Below are positions 8,018 to 15,182 of a stretch of 22,366 nucleotides of DNA, piece after piece. The first letter of the stretch is position 1. Each line of letters starts with the position of its first letter. The notes beneath the pieces were generated by a model that did not search any database, was not told the origin of the DNA, and was given only the letters and a program-made list of their open reading frames with translations. The DNA lies in contig DDUE01000038.1 in NCBI GenBank assembly GCA_002344625.1, forward strand, positions 1 to 22,366, in the 5' to 3' direction. The position numbers and the translations under genes were made by a program. This DNA is from Rhodocyclaceae bacterium UBA2346. Its GTDB lineage: Bacteria; Pseudomonadota; Gammaproteobacteria; Burkholderiales; Rhodocyclaceae.

Positions 8018-8212
8018 TCATAGCTTGCCCGTGAGCAGGCCGGTGGCATAACCGATCATGAGCATGAGAAACAAGGTGATAGAAAGGCCGACCCGGATCG
8101 CGAGCGCCTTTACGGTGCGGGTGCCGGAGCCCTTGTCCTTGAGCAGGAACAACAGGGCGGAGCCGAGGCTCGCGACGATCAGAACGAGGAAGACGATGAC
8201 GACCAGGCGCAT
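8018..8212 (-). CDS. DUF2909 twin-transmembrane protein
   Basis: This 64-residue protein begins MRLVVIVFLVLIVASLGSAL and carries two membrane helices (about 3-24 and 41-62) separated by a polar loop with KDKGSGTRTVKALAIR. This twin-helix pattern corresponds to DUF2909-type proteins that recur next to cox genes in betaproteobacteria. It is the only gene on the minus strand inside the cluster, convergent with coxC and divergent from SURF1, so it needs its own promoter in the 121-bp gap at 8213-8333. A GGAG sequence lies about 7-11 bases before the start. Longer in-frame extensions at the N-terminus look like antisense of SURF1 and were not used. Function is unknown. Confidence 0.75.
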   Translation of the reverse strand: MRLVVIVFLVLIVASLGSALLFLLKDKGSGTRTVKALAIRVGLSITLFLMLMIGYATGLLTGKL

Positions 8213-8333
8213 GAAGGGGCTCCAGCGGACGAATCCGACCAATGACTGCGATCGCGCCGTTGCTAACGTGGGCGCTGCCGGGCATTTTCGCGCCAAACGC
8301 GTCGTCGCGCGCGCTTCGATGCGGGTGTTTTGA

Positions 8334-9035
8334 TTGGCGCGGCGTCGAGTACATCCGCTACCGCTGCTGGCGGGCGCGGTGGTTTGTGTGATCGGGCTGC
8401 TATTGGGCAATTGGCAGATGCGGCGTGCGGACGAGAAGACGGCGCTGAGCGATGCCATCGCGGCCGCAGCGCAGGTAAGGCCGGTGGATGGGCGCGCACT
8501 GATCGACCCATCCGAGTGGCAAGCGGTGATTTTGGAGGGTGAGTGGGTCGGAGAAGGTACCGTCTTTCTGGACAACCGCATCCACTTGGGCATGGCCGGC
8601 TACGAGGTACACACGCCGCTGAAACTCTCCAGGGAACGTGGCTTCGTTCTGGTGAAGCGCGGTTGGATCATGGCCGGCCCGGATCGCGGCAAGTTGCCGT
8701 CGGTCGCAGTGCCGGAAGGGGTTGTCGCCATCGAAGGGGTGGTGCGCAAGCGGCACGGGGAGGGATTTACGCTTGCGAACTCGCCGGGCGATGGTGTCGT
8801 GCTGCAGTACATTGACCTCGATCATTACCGGAGCCGGACCGGCATCGCGGTGCGTGACTGGGTGCTTCAACAGAATGCAGGGCCGGAGGACGGCCTGGTG
8901 AGACAGTGGCCCCGACCTGATGCCGGGGTGGATCGCCACCATGGCTACGCGTTCCAGTGGTATTCACTGGCGGGCTTGGCCTTGGTCCTGACCTTGGTCT
9001 ACACGAGTAGGAGTATCTTCAGACATGCAACGTAG
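8334..9035 (+). CDS. SURF1-family cytochrome oxidase biogenesis protein
   Basis: This 233-residue Shy1/SURF1 protein helps insert heme A into subunit I. It has an N-terminal helix ending in the family motif GNWQMRRADEK, the segments FLDNRIHLGMAGYEVHTPL and FVLVKRGWIM, and a second helix near the C-terminus preceded by HHGYAFQWYSLAG. The likely start is TTG at 8334, immediately after an in-frame TGA (8331-8333). An ATG five codons upstream (8319) would be terminated by that TGA, leaving the TTG as the first usable codon. No convincing Shine-Dalgarno site is visible. The gene overlaps the next one by 11 bp. Confidence 0.9.
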   Translation: MARRRVHPLPLLAGAVVCVIGLLLGNWQMRRADEKTALSDAIAAAAQVRPVDGRALIDPSEWQAVILEGEWVGEGTVFLDNRIHLGMAGYEVHTPLKLSRERGFVLVKRGWIMAGPDRGKLPSVAVPEGVVAIEGVVRKRHGEGFTLANSPGDGVVLQYIDLDHYRSRTGIAVRDWVLQQNAGPEDGLVRQWPRPDAGVDRHHGYAFQWYSLAGLALVLTLVYTSRSIFRHAT

Positions 9036-9585
9036 CGCAAAACTGACGCTGGCGATTCTGGCGCTGGTTTGTACCCTGCCGATCATCGCGTCGTATCTGG
9101 CCTTTTACGTCTGGCAACCGCATACGACCATGAACTATGGCGAGCTCATTCAACCTGCGCCCCTGCCCGACGCCCGGCTGAACGGCTTGGCCGGTCAGCC
9201 GGCTGTCGATCGCGGGGCGCTGAATGGTCACTGGACGCTGGTCTATGCCGGCTCGGGTGATTGCCGTGCGGCCTGCGGCGAGGCGCTGTACGCGATGAGA
9301 CAGAGTCGGCTGGCGCAGGGCAAGGAGATGGGGCGTGTCGCCCGTCTGTGGCTGGTGACCGACGACGTGACGCCCACGCCCGGGGTCATTCAACAGCATC
9401 CCGAATTGCGTATTGCGCGCGGCCACCCGGCCTGGATCGCAAGTCTGCCCGCCGCGGAACGCGAGGCGCACCTGTTCCTGGTCGATCCGCTGGGCAATGT
9501 CATGATGCGCTTTCCGGCCCAACCGGATGTGAAGCTGGTCATCAAGGATCTGCAGCGCCTTCTCAAGTATTCGGGGTTGGGTTGA
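9025..9585 (+). CDS. SCO-like membrane-anchored thioredoxin-fold protein of the cox cluster
   Basis: This 186-residue protein has one N-terminal helix (about 7-29) and a periplasmic thioredoxin-like domain. It has a CxxxC motif (Cys80 and Cys84 in GDCRAAC) and a later segment HLFLVDPLGNVMMRF that aligns with TYVFDPNGRLRLY of the SCO1 gene downstream. The Cu-ligand His of true SCO proteins, eight residues before the Asp of this segment, is Arg here, so copper binding of the classical kind is doubtful and a thiol-reductase role seems likelier. It overlaps SURF1 by 11 bp and ctaA by 1 bp of its stop (TGATG), so it is translated with the heme A and copper assembly genes. Confidence 0.75.
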   Translation: MQRSAKLTLAILALVCTLPIIASYLAFYVWQPHTTMNYGELIQPAPLPDARLNGLAGQPAVDRGALNGHWTLVYAGSGDCRAACGEALYAMRQSRLAQGKEMGRVARLWLVTDDVTPTPGVIQQHPELRIARGHPAWIASLPAAEREAHLFLVDPLGNVMMRFPAQPDVKLVIKDLQRLLKYSGLG

Positions 9586-10622
9586 TGCAGACCTATCGTC
9601 GCCTGCTGTTGGTCGCGCTTTCCCTCACGTTGGTCGTGGTGGTGTTCGGCGCCTACGTGCGCCTTGCGGATGCCGGACTGGGCTGTCCCGATTGGCCTGG
9701 TTGCTACGGGAAGCTCACGCCGGCGCATGCTGCGGAGCAGATTCTCGATGCCCATGTGGCCAATCCCCATGGTCCGGTAAGCCTGCCCAAGGCGTGGAAG
9801 GAAATGATCCACCGCTATCTGGCGAGCGGCCTGGGGCTGCTGATCATTGCAATTGCCTTGCGCGCGTGGCGTTTGCGCCGTGAGCCCGGCAGTGCCCCCT
9901 GGCTGGCGAGCGGGCTGGTCGGGGTCGTCGTCTTCCAGGGCATGCTGGGGATGTGGACGGTGACCCTGCTGCTCAAACCCGCAATTGTCACCGCGCACCT
10001 GCTGGGGGGGCTCGCTACCCTGGCATTGCTGGTGTGGCTGTCACTGCGGGCATTTCGTTTCCAGCGGGCCGGGACCAGCCCGGGAATGTTGTTGCTCGGG
10101 CGCTTGGGGTTGGTTCTGCTGGTGGCCCAGATCACGCTTGGCGGCTGGACCAGCACCAACTACGCCGCGCTGGCATGTTCGGACTTCCCGACCTGTCACG
10201 GTAGCTGGTGGCCCGAGGGCGACTATGCGAACGCGTTCCATGTGGTGCGCGAACTGGGCATGACGCCGGATGGCGAACTGCTGTCGCTGGCGGCGCTCAC
10301 GGCGATCCATTGGATGCACAGAGTGGGCGCCGTGCTGGCGGGGGGGGTACTGTTCCTGTTGGCCTGGCTGTTGTCGCGCCGACAGGCGACTCAGCATGTC
10401 GGCCTGGCGCTCCTGGCCTGCGTGGTGCTGCAGGTCTTGTTGGGCGTTGCGAATGTGGTTTTCGGGTTGCCCCTGCTGCTGGCGGTGGCACACAACGCGG
10501 GCGCAGCGTTGCTGGTCGTCGTGATGATATGCGTCAACTATCGGCTGGTGCGTGAGGGGGCCGCGGTGCGGGCGGAAAGGAGGGGAAATGAGCGGACCGA
10601 ACACAAGAACTCTTACGCTTGA
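9585..10622 (+). CDS. ctaA: Heme A synthase (COX15/CtaA)
   Basis: This 345-residue, eight-helix enzyme oxidises the C8 methyl of heme O to the formyl group of heme A. The four heme-ligand histidines of the two-fold pseudo-symmetric bundle are visible: His76 ([11 protein letters not shown]), His138 (TAHLLGGL), His245 ([10 protein letters not shown]) and His303 (VAHNAGAA). Each half also has an extracytoplasmic Cys pair, GCPDWPGC (Cys34, Cys40) and CSDFPTC (Cys198, Cys204). Start at 9585 overlaps the preceding stop as TGATG; a longer in-frame extension back to 9261 is antisense-like sequence within the previous gene and was rejected. The C-terminus overlaps the start of ctaB by 35 bp. Confidence 0.94.
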   Translation: MQTYRRLLLVALSLTLVVVVFGAYVRLADAGLGCPDWPGCYGKLTPAHAAEQILDAHVANPHGPVSLPKAWKEMIHRYLASGLGLLIIAIALRAWRLRREPGSAPWLASGLVGVVVFQGMLGMWTVTLLLKPAIVTAHLLGGLATLALLVWLSLRAFRFQRAGTSPGMLLLGRLGLVLLVAQITLGGWTSTNYAALACSDFPTCHGSWWPEGDYANAFHVVRELGMTPDGELLSLAALTAIHWMHRVGAVLAGGVLFLLAWLLSRRQATQHVGLALLACVVLQVLLGVANVVFGLPLLLAVAHNAGAALLVVVMICVNYRLVREGAAVRAERRGNERTEHKNSYA

Positions 10623-11502
10623 CCGGCTTGCAGCCAGTCGTCGTTTGCATGCCTTTTATGTGCTGACCAAACCCAGGGTCAATACACTGATCGTGTTCTG
10701 CGCCATCATCGGCATGTTTCTCGCGGTTCCGGCGGGTTTGCCCGATGCGGCGCGGGTGCTGAGCGCAACACTCGGTATCGCATTCGTGGCCGGCGCCGCT
10801 GCTGCCTTCAACTGCATGATCGAAAGTCGCATCGACGCCCATATGTCACGTACGCGCGGGCGCCCTTTGCCGCGCGGTGAGCTCGGCAATGGCGAAACGC
10901 TGGTGTTTGCGGGGGTGTTGGGAGCGTGCGGGCTCGTGATCCTGCACCAGTTCGTGAATCCGCTCACGATGTGGCTGACGCTGGCGACCTTCGTAGGATA
11001 TGCCGTCATCTACACGGTGGTGCTCAAGCCGCGTACGCCGCAGAACATCGTCATCGGTGGTGCTTCCGGTGCGATGCCGCCCGTGCTGGGCTGGGCGGCC
11101 GTCACCGGAGAGGTCAGCGCGGATGCGCTGTTACTGTTCCTGATCATCTTCGCATGGACACCGCCGCATTTCTGGGCGCTGGCGCTCTATCGCACCGAGG
11201 ACTATGCCAGGGCGGGTCTGCCGATGCTGCCGGTCACCCATGGCGAACAATATACGCGGCTATCGGTTCTGCTCTATACCTGTATCCTGTTCGCGGTGAC
11301 CCTGCTGCCGTTCGCAACCCGCATGAGCGGATGGCTCTATCTGTTTGCGGCAGTGGCACTCGGCGGTGCTTTTCTGCATCATGCCTGGCGGCTGTATGTC
11401 ACGTACAGCGATCGCCTGGCGCGCAAGACGTTCAGGTTTTCGATCCTCTACCTGTTCTTGCTATTTGCGGGTCTTCTGACCGATCATTACATCCGTTTCT
11501 GA
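10588..11502 (+). CDS. ctaB: Protoheme IX farnesyltransferase (heme O synthase)
   Basis: This 304-residue UbiA-family membrane prenyltransferase transfers farnesyl to heme b, making heme O for ctaA. Visible landmarks are [15 protein letters not shown] (23-37), the prenyl-diphosphate motif [20 protein letters not shown] (75-94), [20 protein letters not shown] (148-167) and [12 protein letters not shown] (189-200). The start at 10588 is chosen because GGAAAGGAGGGG lies just upstream. A longer frame from 10552 lacks such a site. The 35-bp overlap with ctaA indicates tight coupling of the two heme A synthesis steps. Confidence 0.94.
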   Translation: MSGPNTRTLTLDRLAASRRLHAFYVLTKPRVNTLIVFCAIIGMFLAVPAGLPDAARVLSATLGIAFVAGAAAAFNCMIESRIDAHMSRTRGRPLPRGELGNGETLVFAGVLGACGLVILHQFVNPLTMWLTLATFVGYAVIYTVVLKPRTPQNIVIGGASGAMPPVLGWAAVTGEVSADALLLFLIIFAWTPPHFWALALYRTEDYARAGLPMLPVTHGEQYTRLSVLLYTCILFAVTLLPFATRMSGWLYLFAAVALGGAFLHHAWRLYVTYSDRLARKTFRFSILYLFLLFAGLLTDHYIRF

Positions 11503-11518
11503 TCGAAGGCTATCGCTG

Positions 11519-12103
11519 ATGCTTCGCTTCCTGATGATTGCGGCAACCGCTCTCGCCCTTGCCGGCTGCGGCGGTGAAACCGGAACCCGCTTTTACAACA
11601 CCGATCTTACGGGCGCAGCGTACGGCAAGTCGCTGTCCTTGACCGACCATCACGGCGATCGGCGCGAACTGGCCGATTTCAAAGGAAAGGTCGTTACCCT
11701 TTTTTTTGGTTTCACACAGTGCCCTGACGTGTGTCCGAGCAGTTTGTCCACCATGAGCGAGGTCATGCGACAGCTCGGTGCGGACGCCGATCGCCTCCAG
11801 GTGCTGTTCGTGACCGTCGATCCGGAGCGTGACACCCGCGAGCTGCTCGAAGCCTATGTACCCGCTTTCGATCCACGTTTTCTGGGCCTGTATGGCGACC
11901 TCGAGGAGACCGCAGAGGTCGCGCGCGAATTCAAGGTGTTCTACCGCAAGAGCGGTGATGTCGAGGGCCCGAACTACACCATCGACCACTCCGCCGGCAC
12001 CTATGTGTTCGATCCGAACGGCCGCCTGCGCCTGTACATCAAGCACGGCGAACCGGTGGACAACATCGTGGGCGACATCCGGCTCCTGCTCGACGGAAAG
12101 TGA
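11519..12103 (+). CDS. SCO1/SenC-family copper chaperone lipoprotein
   Basis: This 194-residue periplasmic protein delivers copper to, or reduces, the CuA site of subunit II. A lipobox LALAGC gives a lipidated Cys17. The thioredoxin-fold domain carries CPDVC (Cys68 and Cys72) within FFGFTQCPDVCP, and the third ligand His157 lies in the conserved TIDHSAGTYVFDP. The overall length is typical. It follows ctaB by 16 bp with GAAGG before the ATG. It is the last gene of the cluster, with a hairpin 50 bp downstream. Confidence 0.93.
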   Translation: MLRFLMIAATALALAGCGGETGTRFYNTDLTGAAYGKSLSLTDHHGDRRELADFKGKVVTLFFGFTQCPDVCPSSLSTMSEVMRQLGADADRLQVLFVTVDPERDTRELLEAYVPAFDPRFLGLYGDLEETAEVAREFKVFYRKSGDVEGPNYTIDHSAGTYVFDPNGRLRLYIKHGEPVDNIVGDIRLLLDGK

Positions 12104-12152
12104 GGCGGGTGGGCCAACCGACGGCTACCGCGTTGTCCCGACGAGGAAGGGG

Positions 12153-12184
12153 AGGGCGCCACTGAAGGCGCCCTACGCTATTTT
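12153..12184 (+). terminator. Hairpin between SCO1 and rpoH
   Basis: AGGGCGCC (12153-12160) and GGCGCCCT (12167-12174) form a perfect 8-bp stem over a 6-base loop, followed after a few bases by ATTTT. It lies between two convergent genes and probably ends the cox transcript. The T-run is short, so efficiency is uncertain. Confidence 0.6.
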
Positions 12185-12209
12185 GAAGGCGAACGGTGGC
12201 GGCTCGTCG

Positions 12210-13061
12210 TCATGCCGCCAGCAGGCCGCGCATCTTTTGCATCGCCTTTGCCTCGATCTGGCGGATGCGCTCGGCCGAAACGCCGTATTCGGCGGCAAGC
12301 TCGTGCAGGGTTGGGCTGTCGCCCTCGCTGAGCCAGCGGCGGCGCACGATATTGCGGCTGCGCTCATCGAGACTCGCCAAGGCATCGCTCAGGCCTTCGT
12401 CTTGCAGGCGTGCCGATTCGGCACGTTCGAGAACCTCGGACGGTTCGGCATGAGGGTCGGGCAGGTAGGCAATCGGGGCGAAGCGTTCCTCCTCGCCGTC
12501 GTCGCGGTCGCCTTCCAGGGGCATGTCGCGTCCGCCCAGCCGGGTTTCCATTTCGACGACTTCCTCAGGCTTTACGCCGAGCTGGGTCGCAACCGCCGCC
12601 ACTTCGTCGCAGTTCAGGGTGCGGGTGTCGGTCTTGAGACTGCGCAGGTTGAAGAACAGCTTGCGCTGTGCCTTGGTCGTGGCGATCTTGACCAGGCGCC
12701 AGTTGCGAATGATGTATTCGTGGATCTCTGCCTTGATCCAGTGGATCGCGAACGAAACGAGGCGTACTCCGCGCGCCGGATCGAAACGCTTCACGGCCTT
12801 CATGAGGCCGACATTGCCTTCCTGGATAAGGTCGGCATGGGGCAGGCCGTAGCCGAGGTAACCGCGCGCAATCGCAACGACCAAACGCAGGTGGGACATC
12901 ACCAACTGGCGAGCGGCATCGACGTCGCCTTCGTCATGCAGGCGTCGTGCAAGCTCGCCTTCTTCCTTTTCCGTCAGAAGCGGGATGCGGTTGACCGACT
13001 GGATGTACTGGTCGATGCTGCCAACGGTGGATGGAGCAGGCATCGCAAGTGCATGAGTCAT
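12210..13061 (-). CDS. rpoH: RNA polymerase heat-shock sigma factor RpoH (sigma-32)
   Basis: This 283-residue group 3 sigma factor directs transcription of heat-shock genes. Region 2 reads HLRLVVAIARGYLGYGLPHADLIQEGNVGLMKAVKRFDP, shown here only as landmarks at residues 57-95, followed by SFAIHWIKAEIHEYI. The RpoH-specific box QRKLFFNLR (132-140) separates it from other sigma factors. The C-terminal region 4.2 helix-turn-helix is PTLHELAAEYGVSAERIRQI (250-269). The start at 13061 has a full AAGGAGGA site 9 bases upstream. A perfect CIRCE operator lies 27 bp ahead of the start codon, so HrcA repression of the sigma factor gene itself is expected. Confidence 0.96.
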   Translation of the reverse strand: MTHALAMPAPSTVGSIDQYIQSVNRIPLLTEKEEGELARRLHDEGDVDAARQLVMSHLRLVVAIARGYLGYGLPHADLIQEGNVGLMKAVKRFDPARGVRLVSFAIHWIKAEIHEYIIRNWRLVKIATTKAQRKLFFNLRSLKTDTRTLNCDEVAAVATQLGVKPEEVVEMETRLGGRDMPLEGDRDDGEEERFAPIAYLPDPHAEPSEVLERAESARLQDEGLSDALASLDERSRNIVRRRWLSEGDSPTLHELAAEYGVSAERIRQIEAKAMQKMRGLLAA

Positions 13062-13085
13062 GTTTATTGATCCTCCTTGGTCGCT

Positions 13086-13115
13086 ATTTTAGCACTCTGT
13101 GCTTGGGAGTGCTAA
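13086..13115 (-). promoter_or_regulatory. Candidate rpoH core promoter overlapping CIRCE
   Basis: On the minus strand TTAGCA (13115-13110) and TAAAAT (13091-13086) are 18 bp apart and fall at the two ends of the CIRCE repeat. A bound HrcA repressor would then cover the whole core promoter. The predicted start would leave a very short leader just before the Shine-Dalgarno site, so the assignment is tentative. Confidence 0.35.
13089..13115. promoter_or_regulatory. CIRCE operator (HrcA-binding site)
   Basis: TTAGCACTC-N9-GAGTGCTAA is present without a single mismatch to the CIRCE consensus. HrcA binds CIRCE to repress chaperone genes and releases on heat stress. Here the element lies between the acyltransferase stop and the rpoH start, 27 bp before rpoH. 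Confidence 0.92.
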
Positions 13116-13145
13116 GGAGGGTATGAGTTCCGCAGTCCGGCTAGT

Positions 13146-13958
13146 TTAGGCGGCGTGCCAGGCATGTCCGCCCGTGCTTGATGTGCTTGTGCTTGCGGGG
13201 CGTTCGCCCACGAACGCCGAGACCATGGTCTGATCGATTTCCTCAAGTATGACGCGCCACATCGGCTTGACCAGAAAGCGCATGTTTTTGATGATCGACT
13301 GCACATCCATCATCGAAGGCACGCGCGCGCCACGATGCTCCACCGCGCCGCCGATCTGGCGGATATCGACTCCGAGCTTGGCGAAATGAGCGGCAAGGCG
13401 TGGTTCGGTGAGCACGAACATCGTGTCGATATTGCTGCGATGCGCCATCGCGACTGCGCCCAGATAGAGCCCGATGGGAATATAGGGAAAACGTGGCTGG
13501 CTTCGGGTGCCGAAGTCCTCGTCGTTGATCGGCGCGGGGCTCTGCGCTTCGCCGCGTCGACGTCGGTAGTAGGCACGTACCGCCAACCTGGAAACCTCGG
13601 CGATTCGTTCGCGGGGCAGTTTCATCGGATCGACGATGGAGCGGTCGAGCGTGGCTGCGCATGTTCGTTCGAATGGCAGAAGGCCGCTTCGGTCGTTGGG
13701 ATCGGTCAGCACCAGACGGGTGCAGCCGACCAGGGTGTCGGGTTCGGTGCTGGTTCGGATGAGGCAATGCAGGCTGTGGCGATCGTAGCTGTCGATCTCG
13801 CGGCGGTCCGGGCGCTCGGGCTCGAACTTGAGCTCTTCGCAGTACACTTCGTGGCGTATTCGGTAGACGTCGTCGCGCAGTGCGTCTGATGCGGCCGCTT
13901 GGATTTGGAAGTACTTGCGGAATCCGTGCCCCAGGTTGAAGCGATCAAACAGTTTCAT
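13146..13958 (-). CDS. PEP-CTERM/exosortase system-associated acyltransferase
   Basis: This 270-residue protein resembles the exosortase-associated acyltransferase family (TIGR03694), which is related to N-acyl amino acid synthases and autoinducer synthases of the GNAT fold. Visible landmarks are VYRIRHEVYCEELKFEP (31-47), a basic-acidic stretch with DSYDRHSLHCLIR, VGCTRLVLTDP (77-87), PRERIAEVSRLAVRAYYRRR (115-134, containing ExSRLxV) and PYIPIGLYLGAVAMAHR. The family is known to occur in genomes with exosortase/PEP-CTERM systems, which agrees with the two PEP-CTERM genes a few kb away. The start is 3 bp beyond the upstream permease stop, with AAGGAAG inside that permease's 3' end, so it is the last gene of the four-gene operon. 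Its acyl product and acceptor are unknown. Confidence 0.85.
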   Translation of the reverse strand: MKLFDRFNLGHGFRKYFQIQAAASDALRDDVYRIRHEVYCEELKFEPERPDRREIDSYDRHSLHCLIRTSTEPDTLVGCTRLVLTDPNDRSGLLPFERTCAATLDRSIVDPMKLPRERIAEVSRLAVRAYYRRRRGEAQSPAPINDEDFGTRSQPRFPYIPIGLYLGAVAMAHRSNIDTMFVLTEPRLAAHFAKLGVDIRQIGGAVEHRGARVPSMMDVQSIIKNMRFLVKPMWRVILEEIDQTMVSAFVGERPASTSTSSTGGHAWHAA

Positions 13959-13961
13959 GGT

Positions 13962-15176
13962 TCAACTTCCTTGGCGCAGCGCCTCGACCACCGGCATACC
14001 GGAAACCCTGCGGGCCGGAATGACGGCCGCGAGCGCAGTTGCGAAAAAGCCGATCACGAAGGCCGAGGCCACGGTCAGCGGGACGATCCTTATGAAGGCA
14101 GTGTAGCCGATGTTCGCATTCGGTGGCGGCGGCATCGGGATGCCGATCGCCGAGATTCCCAGCGCCAGCAGCACCCCCGCGATCACCCCGAGCGATGCGC
14201 CCATCACCCCGAGCAACATGTTCTCGACGATGATGAGCTTGAAGATGTAGCTCTTGCGGTTGCCCAGCGCCTGGAGTGTGCCAAACTCTCCCATGCGCTC
14301 GAAAGTGCTCATGTTAACGCTGTTGGCGACCGACAACAGCACCATGCACAGGATGATGAGCTGCAGAACACCGAACTGGCGGTCGTAAAGCTGCAGTGTC
14401 TTGTCGTAGAAGTCCGAAAGCGTTCGCCAGCTGCGGGCTTCGGTCTGAGCGGGGTCGAGCAGGGTGTTGATCGCAGCCAGCCCGGCGTCCGTGTCCTCGG
14501 TCCGATGCAGCGTGATGACCAGGACGTTGGATCCGCTGCTGGCCATCAACTCTTGTGCCGCAGGCAGCGGAATGCGCACCGCGCGTGCGTCGAAGTCCTT
14601 CGAGAAACTCTGGAACACGCCGACCACCTCGAAATCGAGTGTGTTGAGTGCGCCGTCCGACGTATTCATCACCAGGGTCACCGGGTCGCCAGGGTGCAGA
14701 TTGAGCGAATGTGCGACCCCTTGGCCCACGACCATGCCGAAGCGGTCGGTGTCGGCAAGATGGCGGCCCGCGGTGATTTGCAGATAAGTGCCGAGGCGCG
14801 CTTCCTTGTCCGGTTCGATGCCCTCACCGATGATTGCCAAATCGCGGCGGCCGTTATTGAGCAGTCCGGCGAAGTTGAGCCGCGCGGCCACTTCGTCGAC
14901 CTCATGCAGCGCTGCGATGCGCTGGGCCAGTGCTTCCGGAGCATCGATCAGGAAACGGTCGGGCTGTCGTGTGCCGCGTTCGAGGTAATCCTTGCGGAAC
15001 ACCTGCACATGGCCGGTCTGTGAGTGGATGATCGCTTCGCCGAGCTGAATGAAAATGTCGTGTACGAAACCGCCCGCCAGGATCAGACCCGATACGCCGA
15101 ACATGATTGCCGCGAGCGTCATCGCGGTGCGCATCTTCTGGCGAAATACGTTGCGAATCGAGAGCTTGAGCAGCAT
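13962..15176 (-). CDS. FtsX/MacB-type ABC transporter permease (second of a pair)
   Basis: This is a 404-residue membrane protein. It has one N-terminal helix (about 14-38), a large periplasmic MacB-type core domain (about 40-270) and three C-terminal helices, ending IPARRVSGMPVVEALRQGS. Such permeases (LolC/E, MacB, FtsX) move lipoproteins, lipids or small molecules from the inner membrane by mechanotransmission, powered by a separate ATPase. It is a paralogue of the gene just upstream: both are 404 residues and share IHSQ-GH-QV near residue 51 and SAIGIPMPPPP near the C-terminus. The 6-bp and 3-bp gaps on either side show operon structure. No ATPase or membrane-fusion protein gene is present in the window. 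Confidence 0.85.
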   Translation of the reverse strand: MLLKLSIRNVFRQKMRTAMTLAAIMFGVSGLILAGGFVHDIFIQLGEAIIHSQTGHVQVFRKDYLERGTRQPDRFLIDAPEALAQRIAALHEVDEVAARLNFAGLLNNGRRDLAIIGEGIEPDKEARLGTYLQITAGRHLADTDRFGMVVGQGVAHSLNLHPGDPVTLVMNTSDGALNTLDFEVVGVFQSFSKDFDARAVRIPLPAAQELMASSGSNVLVITLHRTEDTDAGLAAINTLLDPAQTEARSWRTLSDFYDKTLQLYDRQFGVLQLIILCMVLLSVANSVNMSTFERMGEFGTLQALGNRKSYIFKLIIVENMLLGVMGASLGVIAGVLLALGISAIGIPMPPPPNANIGYTAFIRIVPLTVASAFVIGFFATALAAVIPARRVSGMPVVEALRQGS

Positions 15177-15182
15177 GGTGAC

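Noticed and set aside
9261..9584. In-frame N-terminal extension of ctaA by 108 residues
   Set aside because: It lies wholly within the SCO-like gene out of phase and has no membrane or heme motif. The TGATG overlap at 9583-9587 gives a natural start.
11829..13070. A 413-codon plus-strand frame running over SCO1 and across rpoH
   Set aside because: It is a shadow frame: first half out of phase with SCO1, second half antisense of rpoH. Neither half has recognisable motifs.
13899..15023. A 374-codon plus-strand frame opposite the second permease
   Set aside because: It is the antisense of a GC-rich permease gene, with the usual His/Arg/Gln-rich composition.
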